From the NCBI RefSeq assembly GCF_047948215.1, contig NC_134464.1, positions 33,417,020 to 33,481,019 of the forward strand: a DNA stretch of 64,000 nt, in the 5' to 3' direction. Below, in pieces: positions 23,287 through 34,133 of this stretch. The first letter of the stretch is position 1. Every line of letters starts with the position of its first letter. A program made the position numbers and the translations under genes. This DNA comes from Lycorma delicatula (lineage: Eukaryota; Arthropoda; Insecta; Hemiptera; Fulgoridae). The notes beneath the pieces are model-generated. The model saw only the letters and a list, made by a program, of their open reading frames with translations. It was not told the DNA's origin and searched no databases.

Positions 23287-23694
23287 TTACGTAACGTAGG
23301 AATTATATTGAAAAATAAAATATTTAACTATTCCGGCCTGACCTCTATCTGTCAACCACCTGTAGCAGAAAATAAACATATATATCTGTAAAGTAACAAA
23401 AAAATAATATCTCATAATCTGTTGCATAAACTGAGATAAATGTTTATAAATTACTATAAAATGAGAGCAAGTTTTATTAGTCAGCCTGTCATTATCACTC
23501 GAATGTTTTTCCACCTGTTTAATTCTCTTAGTCATTTCAAATTTATCCGTATCGCACTCTAATATTTTCGCACCTAACCACAATACATCATAAAATAAAT
23601 AAACAGCACCGTTATTTACCATCAAATCTCTCTTCAAATCGTTACAAAATTTACAATCTGTAAATGTCACAAAGATATGTTGCAAATAAATCAT
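23287..23694 (-). CDS. Unassigned 135-codon ORF, candidate host exon
   Basis: This is the longest open frame in the window without a transposon explanation. The translation has mixed composition: a TDCKFCNDLKRDLMVNNGA-type start, a YLFYDVLWLGAKILECDTD segment, then charged residues (EMTKRIKQVEKHSSDNDRL), and a hydrophobic aromatic stretch (IMRYYFFVTLQIYMFIFC) that could be one membrane segment. On the minus strand TTTGTGACATTTACAG just before the ATTGTAAATTTTGT codons looks like a splice acceptor, so the true start may be there rather than at the ATG. I do not recognise a family. A chance ORF remains quite possible. Confidence 0.2.
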   Translation of the reverse strand: MIYLQHIFVTFTDCKFCNDLKRDLMVNNGAVYLFYDVLWLGAKILECDTDKFEMTKRIKQVEKHSSDNDRLTNKTCSHFIVIYKHLSQFMQQIMRYYFFVTLQIYMFIFCYRWLTDRGQAGIVKYFIFQYNSYVT

Positions 23695-24419
23695 GTCATG
23701 ATTTATTTCTCTAGGTTATTATATGCCATATTACTTGAATGTCATATTATCACGATAATTATGCATAATTTCATATTGCATTAATAATATCCAAACAAAC
23801 ATAAAGTATATATAAACTATTTAAATAGTAACGGCGGATGAAGATCTCACGACGGTACTCCTCTCACGTTGATATATCTCTCAACTACTTTTCATATATC
23901 TAATTTGAATATGTATTTTTCATTATAAATACTGTGATACATATTATTGTTAATATTTATACAATAAATCCATCATTACTACAAATCCCTTTCATTGATC
24001 CGATTAACTGTAACTATATTTCTAGTGTTAATACAATTCAAAATATAATTACAATATTTATAAACAGAGGTAAAAATTAAGAATAAAAAAACAAGACTCC
24101 CAAAAAAAAAACCTTGCTGATAAATTGGTCTTTAATATAGGATATCATATGGTAGTTAAAGAGCGTACGGGTGACAATTTTATATAAAATATAATTCTGA
24201 TTTCAAATTTTTTAATTTTATTTAAACATATATAATATAGCCTATGTCAATCCCGGTAACGTAAGAATTCCAACACTGCATAATACATCTAAATCAGTTC
24301 AGCCTTTGAGCTGCTACGGTGGAACAAACATACACACATACTTCCTAAACACATTACACTCTTTTTGGACAGTCGTATAAATATATATTTTAAATGTGAT
24401 GTATAAAAAACTTCTCACC
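23695..24419. other. AT-rich sequence, nothing recognised
   Basis: No support for genes or repeats. Confidence 0.5.
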
Positions 24420-25570
24420 AAGATATACAGAATGATTCAGGAGGATAGGGCAATATTTTGACAACTCATTCTATAGGCTAAAAATAAGAAAAAAGTTCAT
24501 ATAAACATAGGTCCGTAAACGCTTCATTAGCGAGTTATACAGAGTGAAATATTTCCCCCGTGTTTCAGTTCCTCCGGGTAAATTAAGGCTTTCTGAAATT
24601 CTGGGAATGTCAATTAAGGAAAAAATTTAATTGTTTCTTATGGTTTTTAAGCTGGGAAATCGAAAAAATAGGTTCCAGAACTGTATCTCTCTTAGTTTCT
24701 AAGATATCCCATGTAAAACGCCAAAAATAGGGTCAAAAAACACATTTTTTACGTTTGACGTACAATAACGTTGTTAAATTGGCAATAAATCATACATTTT
24801 TAAACATAAATTGTAGAGAATTTAATTAAAAGAAGATAATATAACGTACCAGAAAGTAATTAATATTAACGTGTTATCAATTTTATAGACAGGCAATAAA
24901 TAATTAAAGAAATAAACTAAATAAAATGTTGATGGAAAATTAATATTATTAATAACAAACGATTAATAATGTTTCAATAAAGTTCAAAAAATACAGTTTT
25001 TTTTTTATTTTTTGACAGTAAATTTTGTTTTTACAAAATTTTCACATCACAAAAGAATTTGGTTTTTGTTTACATTAAAAATTACTTTTCTGACAAATAT
25101 ACTAATGTACTGTTTTTAAATAAAATTCCAGTTTTTTTAACTTTTCTTTGTTTTGTTAAACTTATCTTACACAACTCTGTTCACAATTAAATTCTCTAAA
25201 TATTTTACGTGTTATTACCAATTTAACAAAGTAATTGTATATCATAAAAAACAAGGTTTTTTACATCAATTTATTGATTCTCATCCCAGATTTCTCAAAA
25301 ACTACTGCAGATGCGGTTCCTGAGATTTATTATATTGGATTTTTCAGACCAAAAACCATAAGAAATTACTAATCTTGTCCCTTAATTAATGACCTAAAAA
25401 CTTCAGTACATTCTCATTTCACCGGGGTAGCTGAAATCTGAGCGAAATCTTTCACTAGCCCGTAACTTGCAAACGAAGCATTTTAGGACATATGTTTATA
25501 TGAACGTTTTCCATTATTTTCACGAGCAGAATAGGTTATGAAAATCTGAAGAGAACTTCGTGATACACTA
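24420..25570. repeat. Long inverted repeat, about 380-bp arms
   Basis: About 24420-24835 and 25190-25570 are imperfect reverse complements. TTCATATAAACATAGGTCC (24497-24515) pairs with the complement ending GTTTATATGAACG (25494-25506). TTTCTTATGGTTTTTAAGC pairs with AAAAACCATAAGAAATT, and GTTGTTAAATTGGCAATAA pairs with TTACCAATTTAACAAAGT. The loop of about 350 bp is AT-rich and non-coding. It has the form of a foldback or other non-autonomous DNA element. Pieces of the same arms occur at 51951-52147 and 52917-53060. Confidence 0.85.
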
Positions 25571-25591
25571 TGTATATACATAGTATATACA

Positions 25592-25637
<46 letters not shown>

Positions 25638-26649
25638 TAATAAATGAACATTTTTAAATTTTTTTTTTTTTCTTTTTGTTATACAGATATATTTTGCTTT
25701 AATTCTCATAAAACAGTAATAGCTCTTTAAAGTTATAACAAAGAAATTGAATAATAATAAAAACTGAGGAAATTAATGTAGTAGGCGATCTACCGCTATA
25801 TTTAATTAGTTCTTAGATGATGACACTGAACCGCTATATTGAAATCAGAAAATAAATAAATAAAATTATAATTATAATCTAACCAAACTTAACCTACGTT
25901 CGCTTCGATCGCTCATCTAGCGAAACATTAATACCGATTAATATATAAGTATGCCTGCTAAAAATACAGGTAGTGTAAAGTATTTAAAATATATTTAATA
26001 AAAAAAATTAATTTTATTACAAAATTGAGAAATAACTAAAAAAATTTGGTAACCTTTTACTTCTGAAATTTTATTTCAAACCAGCATTTATTCTTATTTT
26101 TTACGTCGAAATTTAAATTAACTACTTCAAAATGTAATAAAAACAGAAATATTTTTTTTAAATCTATTAATCTTAACATAGACTACACATTAAAAAAAAA
26201 TTATTTAAACTTTGTCTTTACTCGACACTAAAATTTTCATCAACATAACGTCATACGTTTATCATAACATGCTCACAACTTTGGTTCTATATTTTTATTT
26301 TACGAAGTCTGCAGTTACCCAATGTTTATAGAATATTTTATTTCACGGTGATTTAAACAAAGGCTCTACATTTTACTGTTCAGAACAAATCCACGTAATC
26401 CGACAATGATAACGAACACACGGCTGCCGATACTTCTTGTGTTGTTGCATAAAACTTCTTAAATGTACCATTTGGCTTACTTCGTAAATATTCCTTTGCG
26501 CAGTTTTATAAAGAATAAAATACTTTTTTTTTAACTGATTCCAATAACTTGAACTTTTTCAGGAACTTTTAACCCTAGTTTACAAAAAAAATAAAAGGTT
26601 CAATTTATATAAATTTAAATTCATAGCTTAATGCAGTTTAAAAAAAAAT
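25571..26649. other. (AT)n run then AT-rich sequence
   Basis: An AT microsatellite covers about 25595-25634. The rest has no supported feature. A patch at 25890-25930 (CCTACGTTCGCTTCGATCGC) is GC-richer. Confidence 0.5.
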
Positions 26650-27178
26650 CGAACGTGGAAACTACATAACTTCCTTGTACGCCTATTAAATTACATATGC
26701 ATATTTTTTTTTACAATCAGAAGTTAATAATTATTAATAAATCAATATATTTAAATTAAAAAAAAAAAAAGGTAAAAAAAAATGATATGAAGTCGGATTC
26801 GAACCGATATGCCTTCCGTTGTACGATCCAAATATTTTATTAATTAAATTTTTTTTAGCTATAACTCTGGAACCATGAAAATAAATACCACATGTATATC
26901 GTTGAACAACTCTCAATGAGGGATCTCAATAATTGGATTTTGGACACTTTTGGTCCAGTCAATTGCAATCAAAAGGGGAGATCCAGAAATAGATGTTACA
27001 ACAGTCCTAAATCCAAAATTTCTACATTCTACCGCTAATCGTGTCGTCTGTACATACTGACGACACGCCGAAACTAGTCAAAATAGATTCAGGGATGGTG
27101 AAAATGGATATTTCCGTTTAAATCTAAAAACCAAAATTTTTCTCAATCACAATACTTTCTTTACTTCGTACAAGGAAG
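26650..27178 (+). mobile_element. CTGAT repeat, 529-bp copy with A/T-rich TSD
   Basis: It starts CGAACGTGGAAACTACATAA (degenerate CTGATTTGGACACCACATGA), followed by CTTCCTTGTACGCCTATTAA. It ends CTTCGTACAAGGAAG. AAAAAAT at 26643-26649 and TAAAAAT at 27179-27185 fit the TSD seen for the copy at 56706. Near each end lies the same 13-mer in opposite orientation: ACTTCCTTGTACG at 26669-26681 and CGTACAAGGAAGT at 27167-27179. A B-box-like CGGTTCGAATCC (complement within 26795-26810) lies inside. No coding capacity. Confidence 0.8.
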
Positions 27179-27185
27179 TAAAAAT

Positions 27186-27660
27186 GAATATTTTAATGCA
27201 TTGATACCATAACGGTGTAATAATATATGAGAATATTAATTTTACTAAGCAAGTAATATCTGCCCAAATTATTATGAAGCTTAAAAAATGCATTGCTATC
27301 AACTCTATGTGTTCGTTATTTTATTATTAGTGATGTAATATAAGTGATATCACCTCCGACAAAATGGAACAGCCTGATCAAAACAAATCATATGTTTTAA
27401 TCTACTTGTTCTTGAACAAATTAAGTTGATTTTCAGATGTTTTTTTTTTTTTTATTAAAAAAAGAACATCTCATATTTTAGTAAAGTTCATTTCTTTAGA
27501 TTAAGTGACATAAGAAATTCACTTTGAACTAGTTTATTATAAAATATTAATTGTCAAAATTAAAAATTATTATATGTATGGAGTTCCAAAGTTTTCAATC
27601 GCATAAAATAAATTACTAATTAAAATAAAAATTAAAATGTATTAAATGTAATTAATCTTT
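27186..27660. other. AT-rich sequence, nothing recognised
   Basis: No supported feature. Confidence 0.5.
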
Positions 27661-27783
27661 TCTTGGAAAAAGCCAGGCGATACTGCAAGGTATCAGATAG
27701 ATTATATCATGGTTAAGCAAAGATTTAGAAATCAACTCGTAGACTGCAAAACTTACCCTAGAGCAGACATTGATAGCGACCAT
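27661..27783 (+). pseudogene. RTE-like LINE endonuclease fragment
   Basis: The frame reads KKPGDTARYQIDYIMVKQRF then RNQLVDCKTYPRADIDSDH. This is the C-terminal part of an apurinic-type (EEP) endonuclease domain: the NQIDYI-VKQRF segment and the final SDH, whose Asp and His are catalytic in the family. The enzyme would nick target DNA to prime reverse transcription. The frame ends exactly where a poly-T tract and the antisense 3' end of another RTE-like copy begin, so the fragment was probably cut by that insertion. Upstream sequence is not recognisable. Confidence 0.7.
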
Positions 27784-28040
27784 TTTTTTTTTTTGTCTTC
27801 AGTCATTTGACTGGTTTGATGCAGCTCTCCAAGATTCCCTATCTAGTGCTAGTCATTTCATTTCAGTATACCCTCTACATCCTACATCCCTAACAATTTG
27901 TTTTACATATTCCAAACGTGGCCTGCCTACATAATTTTTTCCTTCTACCAGGATGCCTTAGTATGTGGCCTATAAGTCTGTCTCTTCTTTTAACTATATT
28001 TTTCCAAATGCTTCTTACTTCATCTATTTGCCGCAATTAA
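27783..28040 (-). pseudogene. RTE-like LINE 3' end, with internal deletion
   Basis: Minus-strand copy ending (on the plus strand) in T12 and GTCTTCAGTCATTTGACTGG. The translation includes RRDRLIGHILRHPG, then, after a deletion of the ILEGQVEGK segment, LEYVKQIVRDVGCRGYTEMK and RESWRAASNQSND. It corresponds to the last 85 residues of the copy at 52164. Confidence 0.85.
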
Positions 28041-29000
28041 TTAATTAATTAATCTAACTGTAACTGTAAATGTAAGCAGCAGAGTATTCCGGTGTAGAAG
28101 GGTGTTACTTTTAAGCACCAGTTGATTTCTAAAGTACTATAGTGAATAAAATGAAAATTTTTGACATTACAGTATGATTTTTTTTTACCAGTTTTGAAAA
28201 CTCGATTCATTATTTAATTTTCCCCCTTTTTCTTTATTTGCATTATAGTTGCTCTTTCCATTGATAAAGAAAGCTTAAACCTTGCAAATATATTCAAATC
28301 AGTATAAATGATTGCAATATATATAATAACGTAACATGACCTGCAATAACATAATACAAATTATAACTTTTATTCCAGAAGATCTATATTCTGCTTAGTA
28401 AATATTTATCATTTCAAATCAAACGATTAGAGATACCTGATAAAAATAAAATTGTATAGAAATGGGAACAAATATTCTTTTTATATAAATCTCCCGCAGG
28501 AGACTCAGAATTTGAGTGTAGAGAGAATAGCGATCCCAGCGGGATAAACTGTTTACAGTCTTTCATTCCGGTGAATATACAATTCACTGCCACTAAACAC
28601 GTACTCTAAATACACATCACTTCACTGTTTAACATAAAAACACATATAACACTTATTTTTTCTTTCCTACACCATCATATCTTTTTAGTGTGAAGGTTAA
28701 AAAATATTTGGGTTACCTTAGAAAGTACAGCCTATGATTACTAGAGTTGTGAGGGGAGAGGAAATACTTGTTTCTAGTCTTGGTAGGAATACTATTTCAA
28801 ATAGATGAAACAGTAAGTATAAGGAAACAGTTCAGACCACCAAAATATCATCTCTTTGCATTTGGAAGATGGAAGGGCATTACCCTGGAACTTTAAGTGG
28901 TGGTAACCCTGATATAAAAACCCGTTGCCATCTTGACTGGGAGTTGGAGGAAAATCACACTAAGTAAAAAAGAAGATGCTTTTGTTGGAAACTAATGATA
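28041..29000. other. AT-rich sequence, nothing recognised
   Basis: Patches at 28490-28560 and 28840-28950 are GC-richer but match no known family. No terminal inverted repeat for the neighbouring piggyBac-like element was found here. Confidence 0.4.
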
Positions 29001-29399
29001 CACCTCAGTTTGAACTGGAATTAAGATTTAACAAATATAAACAAATTGAGAAACAAATGAAACACTAAATTCTTTTTTGTAGTGTAGGAAACTTATGTAG
29101 TGGATGCCTTGTAGATTTTGAAACCATGAAATAATATAAAATTTGACTGCTATTGAGGAAGTTAGATAGATCATTGGCAAAATGATCAAGCATTTCAAGC
29201 AGATTATATGTGTACTAAAGTTGCCAAAAAAAAGAAATATCTTTAAAACTGGGTTAGTATATTTAAACATATATTTTAAACCAATGATGTCATATTTAAA
29301 TGCCTGCACAGCTAACTTAGAAATGCTATTTAAATCCCCTGGTAATATGTTGGGGAACATTGTAATACATAAAAAAAAATCATATAAATCAACCAATAA

Positions 29400-30110
29400 A
29401 GGTTTTTCTCTAAAAATTTGCATGCATATTACTGAAACTAAACTAACCATCAATGATGCCTTAGTATGTTTGTTGAGTGTGGTACACCTCAAAACATTCT
29501 TCTATACGAAGAGCAACACCACTTTTTTATCCAATACTATTGGATACGTGATTTTCACAACTGTGACATCAAAATTACAAAAGCAAAATAAGCCCTAATT
29601 TCACTTGCAATAACTTGAAACCATTTATCACCATCTTTCAGCTTTTCCCTAACGGGATTGTTCAGTTGCTTTGTAGCATATGCATTAGTTTCATCACAAA
29701 TTTTATGAAGGGTTTCCATACATTCTGAAAAAGATGAAGTTCTGAATATGGATTTGACTCAAATTTATTCAATATATCTCTTCACAAACATCACTATGTT
29801 CGGTAAAATAATATATAATGGGTTTTTTTTTGGAGTTTTTGTCCAATTCCAATCACTTTGTTTTTTCTGCATCGCTTAGAAGAGCTTGGTGCATAATCAT
29901 TATCATCCTCAATAATTTCAACACTAGATTCACTAGAACTATCATTAAAACTTTCTCCAGACTTTGATTTATCATCAGAAAAATCGCTACAATCATTATC
30001 ACTGTTTAAAATGCTTTATAAAGACTTTGTCAATTTTTCTTCATTATCACCAAAAATTTTTTTTCTCCACCCTGATGGTGACTTAGGTTATCAAAAAAAT
30101 ACTAATAAAG
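29400..30110 (-). pseudogene. piggyBac-like transposase, inactivated
   Basis: The product would be a DDD transposase that excises at TTAA sites. On the minus strand the N-terminus is acidic and Ser-rich (SDNDCSDFSDDKSKSGES then NDSSSESSVEIIEDDND, about 29895-30015), as usual for the family. It is followed by a basic SSKRCRKNK patch. Then, in order, come ICDETNAYATKQLNNPVRE and KDGDKWFQVIASEIRAYFAF, VILMS and, after a stop, RIQ-YW. This is the DETNxYAxQ / EIxAFxGxxILMG / YW signature of the DDE_Tnp_1_7 N-terminal half. The catalytic Asp-bearing half is not recognisable; the open frames at 29028-29492 (minus) and 29182-29598 (plus) may cover its decayed remains or be chance. A 19-bp palindrome (29528-29546) sits at one break. 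Confidence 0.6.
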
Positions 30111-30279
30111 AGATTATTTTATTTCAATAAGAAGCAGTGAGCAAGGCTAGAAAGGAGGATTTATGAAAATCACATGTAAGTACTTCACTTCAGAATACAT
30201 TACAATGTCATCTATGAGCTATAAACTGAAATATATGCATATATATGAAGCACTGCAGCATTGCCACCTGAGGTTGTCA

Positions 30280-30413
30280 ACCTCAATGATTGGGTCAGCT
30301 CAATGATTGATTGAGGTTGGCAACCTCAATGGTTGCCAACCTGAATATGACTTTGTGCCAAAAAATCATGTGACAACCAGTGGGCGTCACACAATACGAA
30401 TGAATGGGTTAAG
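30280..30413 (-). repeat. Candidate piggyBac-like terminal and subterminal repeats
   Basis: Read on the minus strand from 30413, the sequence is TTAACCCATTCATTCGTATT. It shows the TTAA target followed by CCC, the hallmark of piggyBac ends. It lies 300 bp upstream of the transposase remnant and in the right orientation. Inside it lie nested inverted motifs (GGTTGGCAACC, GAGGTTG-CAACCTC, 30275-30345). The matching other end was not found. Confidence 0.5.
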
Positions 30414-31146
30414 CAATGCATAAATTCAATTGCCCACAGAAAAGAGATCAGATGATAAAGAAAGAAATTTGTGAGATATTAAAAAGAATAATTATCCCAA
30501 ACATGAAATTAAACATGTTAGTTTGGGATTTCAATGTAAATGATTTGTTGAGAGGATTGTTACAAAGATCATGTCATCAATTTCTTTCACTGTAAGCCTT
30601 TCCATTGAATTTAATGAACGTGGAACAAAGGTTAATTCTGCATCGAAAAGGGATATAATGGTACATAATATTATATTTGAAAATAAAAATACATGTCTTT
30701 GACTTGAATGAGTCACATACAATAAATTAAGCATCTACACTGATTGCTTTTTTTCATATGTTAAAATCTCTTCAGCATCAGGAGCTAAGGGGAGCAAACA
30801 TGATCTCTAACCACTGCTTATTTGTTGCAGTTATTACAGCAAAAATATCCAGCTTTAAGAAAACAAAAGATAATCTATAACTTTAAAGTCTTAGATGCAT
30901 AAATAACTGATACATTTCAGGAATTTGATGATTAATTTAAACAAGGAAAAAAGTGGCAGTTCCAAGAAATTGTTAAGCAGTTCATTGCATCTAGTTTTAT
31001 GAAGAATACAAATAAAAAAATAAAAATTAAATTAAATTAAATTCGTAAAGTACTCAGGCAAGAGGTAAAAGTCAAAAGAATAAAAGGAGGGGAGATTGGA
31101 ATGATATGAAAAAATTTTCATAAGCTATAAATAGCAAGCATAAGAA

Positions 31147-31184
31147 ATTTGTATTTTCAATCTGCAAGGATTGAAAATACAAAT
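31147..31184. repeat. Perfect 16-bp-arm hairpin
   Basis: ATTTGTATTTTCAATC (31147-31162) and its exact complement (31169-31184) are separated by TGCAAG, inside the decayed RTE-like copy. Confidence 0.95.
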
Positions 31185-31792
31185 GTTAATGCATATCACC
31201 AACTGCTGAAATCGCAAGGGTGCAGCTAGGATTAGGAACTAAAGAATTGCAGCTTTGAACAGGAATAATTGGTGATGTAAGGTTAACTTGACCCATGCTA
31301 GATTATAGTGTCAACAAAAAGGAAATATTTAATGAAAATAGATAAAATTACACAGAAAAAAGAGGTATTTATAATTTCTACAAGAATTATTATTTTAGAA
31401 AACAATACTGAGATCTGAATTTAAGGGAGCATTAAAAGATTTGAATGGCAAAAAAGGTTCCTGGAATAGGCGAAATACCTGTAGAATTACTACACACAGT
31501 GCAGGTGGGGAAGCGATTAATAGATTATACGAACTGGTGTGTAATATTTATGAAAAAGGGGAAGTTCTATCAGACTTCAACAACAGTGTTATAGTCATGA
31601 TACTAAAGAAAGCAGGAGCAGATAAATGTGAAGAATACAGTACAAGGTGAAAAGGTAAAGGTGCTACAATTTGCTGATGATATAGTAATTCTAACTGAGA
31701 GTAAAAAGGATTTACGGCATGGATGAAGTCCTACGCAAGAACTACCACATGAAAATAAAGAAGAATCACCTGCTGAATAGCGCAGGTGAAAC

Positions 31793-31831
31793 GAGCTTTC
31801 AGTCAGAAATTATATTTCTGACTGAAAGCTC
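31793..31831. repeat. Perfect 18-bp-arm hairpin in LINE coding sequence
   Basis: GAGCTTTCAGTCAGAAAT (31793-31810), loop TAT, and the exact complement (31814-31831). The left arm corresponds to the codons for RAFS-K in the related copy at 52164, so the right arm is the added sequence. A 7-bp-arm hairpin (CACCTGC / GCAGGTG, 31767-31788) lies just upstream. Confidence 0.95.
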
Positions 31832-32302
31832 AAGTTAAAAATTAATTTAAACGTCAGGAAAATATTTCTGAAAATATATGTTTGGAGCATAGCTTTATAT
31901 GGAAGTGAAACTTGGACGATCTGAGTACCTGAGATGAAAAAATTAACAGCTTTTGAATTGTGGTGCTCTAGGAGAATGTTAAAAATCAGATGGGTGGATA
32001 AAGTAACAAATGAAGAGGTGTTGCAGCAAATACGTAGATGAAGAAAGAAGGATTTGGAAAAATATAGTTAAAAGAAGAGACAGACTTATAAGCCATTTAT
32101 TAAGGCATCCTGGATTAGTCGCTTTAATATTGGAAGGACAGGTAGAAGGAAACAACTGTGCAGGCAAGCAACGTTTGGAGTATGTAAAACAAATTGTTAG
32201 GGATGTAGGATGTAGGGGCGATACTGAAATCAAACGACTAGCACTAGATACAGAATCTTGAAGAGCTGCATCAAAACCAGTCAAATGACTGAAGACAAAA
32301 AA

Positions 32303-32819
32303 GAATTATAAGAGTACTTATTATAAGAATAAGAATAAAAGACAAAGAAAGGTATTCTTAAAGAATTGTGACAGTGATTTAGATTCTTACTGTTGATTTT
32401 TAGCTTTTTTTATAAAAAAAGAAGTTTGAGTAGTAATTATAACACAAATTTTTTTTTTAGGGAAAATTTATAAGAATGGAATAACAATCAAAGAAAAAAA
32501 ATGTTTAAGATTTGCTAATGGTATTTAAATAATATATTTAAAATAAATTTAATTTAATGCTAATTTGAGTTAAATATCATTATTATCATGTTTTGTATTT
32601 ATTTTCAGATCATCAGACAAGTTTTTTTGCACATGTATATCTACATTTTCTTGTATTTTTCTTTCAATATGTTTTGTGTTCCTAATACCTCCTATATTCT
32701 ATTTAGATTATCTAATTTTTTTCTTCTTTTCTGGTCTCTCTTCTATGCATATTTTACTGATAGGATTAGAAATACTACAGTAAGAAGAAGGATTTAATCA
32801 AAATTACTTCTCTTCAAAC
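32303..32819. other. AT-rich sequence, nothing recognised
   Basis: The plus-strand ORF at 32588-32797 encodes only aromatic and hydrophobic residues typical of T-rich DNA. Confidence 0.45.
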
Positions 32820-33020
32820 ATATTCCAGTCAATTGGGTTTCCTACACAGAATTGCTGTAAATTACAATTCTATTTTTGTAAACTATCTTCATTTTAACTT
32901 TTGTCTGTCCATTAATCTTCTTCATTCTATTCCATACCTACATTTTAAATGATTTCAACATTCTTTTTCCTTTTTCTTTTAAGTGTCCAAGTTTTGCAGC
33001 TACATGGAAGTAAAATCAAA
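32820..33020 (-). pseudogene. LINE ORF2 C-terminal scrap
   Basis: The minus strand reads CKTWTLKRKRKKNVEII, stop, NVGME, stop, NEED, stop, WTDKS, stop, NEDS. The order C(E/K)TWTL-K-EMW-W(T/V)DK-NE fits the C-terminal region of RTE-like ORF2 proteins (compare GSETWTIGVSEKKRLEAFE and WVDKVTNEEV at 52164). Four stops in about 45 codons show that it is old. Confidence 0.4.
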
Positions 33021-33735
33021 GATTTTAATACAACAAAAGATTACTTCCTTAAATATAATTTAACCTTACCACATAATTATTGTTTTACACTACTAAATAC
33101 TTCTATATAAACAACATTTATTTAATTTTTATTTTTACTTCTTCTATTAATATTGTGCATTACTCTACCATACAGGTTTTTCTATTCATCTTTTGTTTCT
33201 TTCCTAGTTTGAGCCAGCTAGTGCTGCACTTTACTTTCTATTAGCACTGGCCTGCGAGTCAGTTTTATACATTCATTCGAGTTAAGAATCTTGTCTGGCG
33301 CAGTCATGTATTTCTTAGTCTAATGTGACTTATGTGGTTTAGTTATCTAGTATGTTATTTAGTTACCTTTTACAAATTAAATTCAACTATCCTAGTATGA
33401 GTAGAACGAATACTGTTTCATTCGTTCATCCAACAATCAATACAGTCCATCCTAGCTCTAAAAACTTAATATTGCGTTTATGGTCCTACGGACAGTATTT
33501 TGTCGTATTTAAAGACTTAACATCTTTCTATTATATAGATATTTCCAGAATATTATTACTTATTCTTTTTTACATTTATTTTCTTAATTTTTTTTCATTT
33601 TATAATCTTCAATACATCCTTTACTTTTGTAAACATCTGCTGAAGACCCTGTGCCTCATCTCCTAAAAAAATTATACTGTTATTATCTTCAAACGTATTA
33701 CCTTATAATAGGTAAAAAAATAATTTTTTCTATTC
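33021..33735. other. AT-rich sequence, nothing recognised
   Basis: The 104-codon ORF at 33352-33666 is aromatic and AT-biased. I see no domain and do not call it a gene. Confidence 0.4.
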
Positions 33736-33745
33736 AGTATATATT
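33736..33745. repeat. Target-site duplication, left
   Basis: AGTATATATT, identical to 39872-39881, brackets the I-clade LINE. Confidence 0.85.
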
Positions 33746-34017
33746 TTTTTAACTGGAATTTTATGGGCATCGACTGCTAAGGTCACAATCTTTAAAAGAA
33801 ATTACTATCACCATCTGGATCGTCATATGTAAGGGTGTAAAGGGCCCTTACATTTTATTTAAAAGCACAAACTACACAAAACATTTAAGACACAAAAGAC
33901 AAGGACAATCACAAACACTTAAGGGGTGTAAAGGGCCCCGATATTAAAATTTGAGATAAGGTTCTCAAAAGACCATGAAATTAAAATTAAAATTAAAATT
34001 ATCAATACCGTTTCTTT

Positions 34018-34053
<36 letters not shown>

Positions 34054-34133
34054 CCGATTAGCGTATCTTTTATCACAGCTTTAAACTTTCATTTATAGAC
34101 TTTTAAGAAGTCCACTGGCGTGTAAAAATGCAA
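33746..34133 (-). other. I-clade LINE 3' UTR
   Basis: It runs from the end of ORF2 to TTAAAAAAA. It contains two imperfect copies of AAGGGTGTAAAGGGCCC (33831 and 33926 areas) about 95 bp apart and a (TA)n microsatellite (about 34021-34049). Confidence 0.7.

Larger units (their letters stand above)
30515..32302 (+). pseudogene. RTE-like LINE ORF2, long decayed copy
   Basis: From 5' to 3' I read a DFN block (30528-30540), NERGTKVN (30620s) and a SNHCLFVAVITAKI stretch (about 30800-30850, the decayed end of the endonuclease, SDH turned SNH). Then comes a jump to LRSEFKGALKDLNGKK and AINRLYELVCNIYEKGEVLS, then VIVMILKKAGADKCEEYS (31410-31650), all preceding the RT core. Most of the RT core is deleted, with FADDIVILTESKKDL (31669-31713) following directly; FADD is the catalytic motif C. 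The C-terminal domain then continues (YGSETWTI, RRMLKIRWVDKVTNEEVLQQ, RRDRLISHLLRHPG) to SNQSND-like codons and the ATGACTGAAGACAAAAAA end at 32287-32302. Stops and palindromic duplications break the frame. Confidence 0.7.

Noticed and set aside
27661..28040. Twin-priming (5' inversion) of one RTE-like insertion
   Set aside because: The endonuclease fragment lies next to the poly(A) end of the inverted partner, not next to its 5' end.
29182..29598. 138-codon plus-strand ORF
   Set aside because: It is antisense to the piggyBac-like remnant and overlaps the minus-strand frames that carry the recognisable motifs.
33352..33666. 104-codon plus-strand ORF
   Set aside because: Composed of aromatic and hydrophobic residues typical of T-rich DNA, no domain, no splice context.
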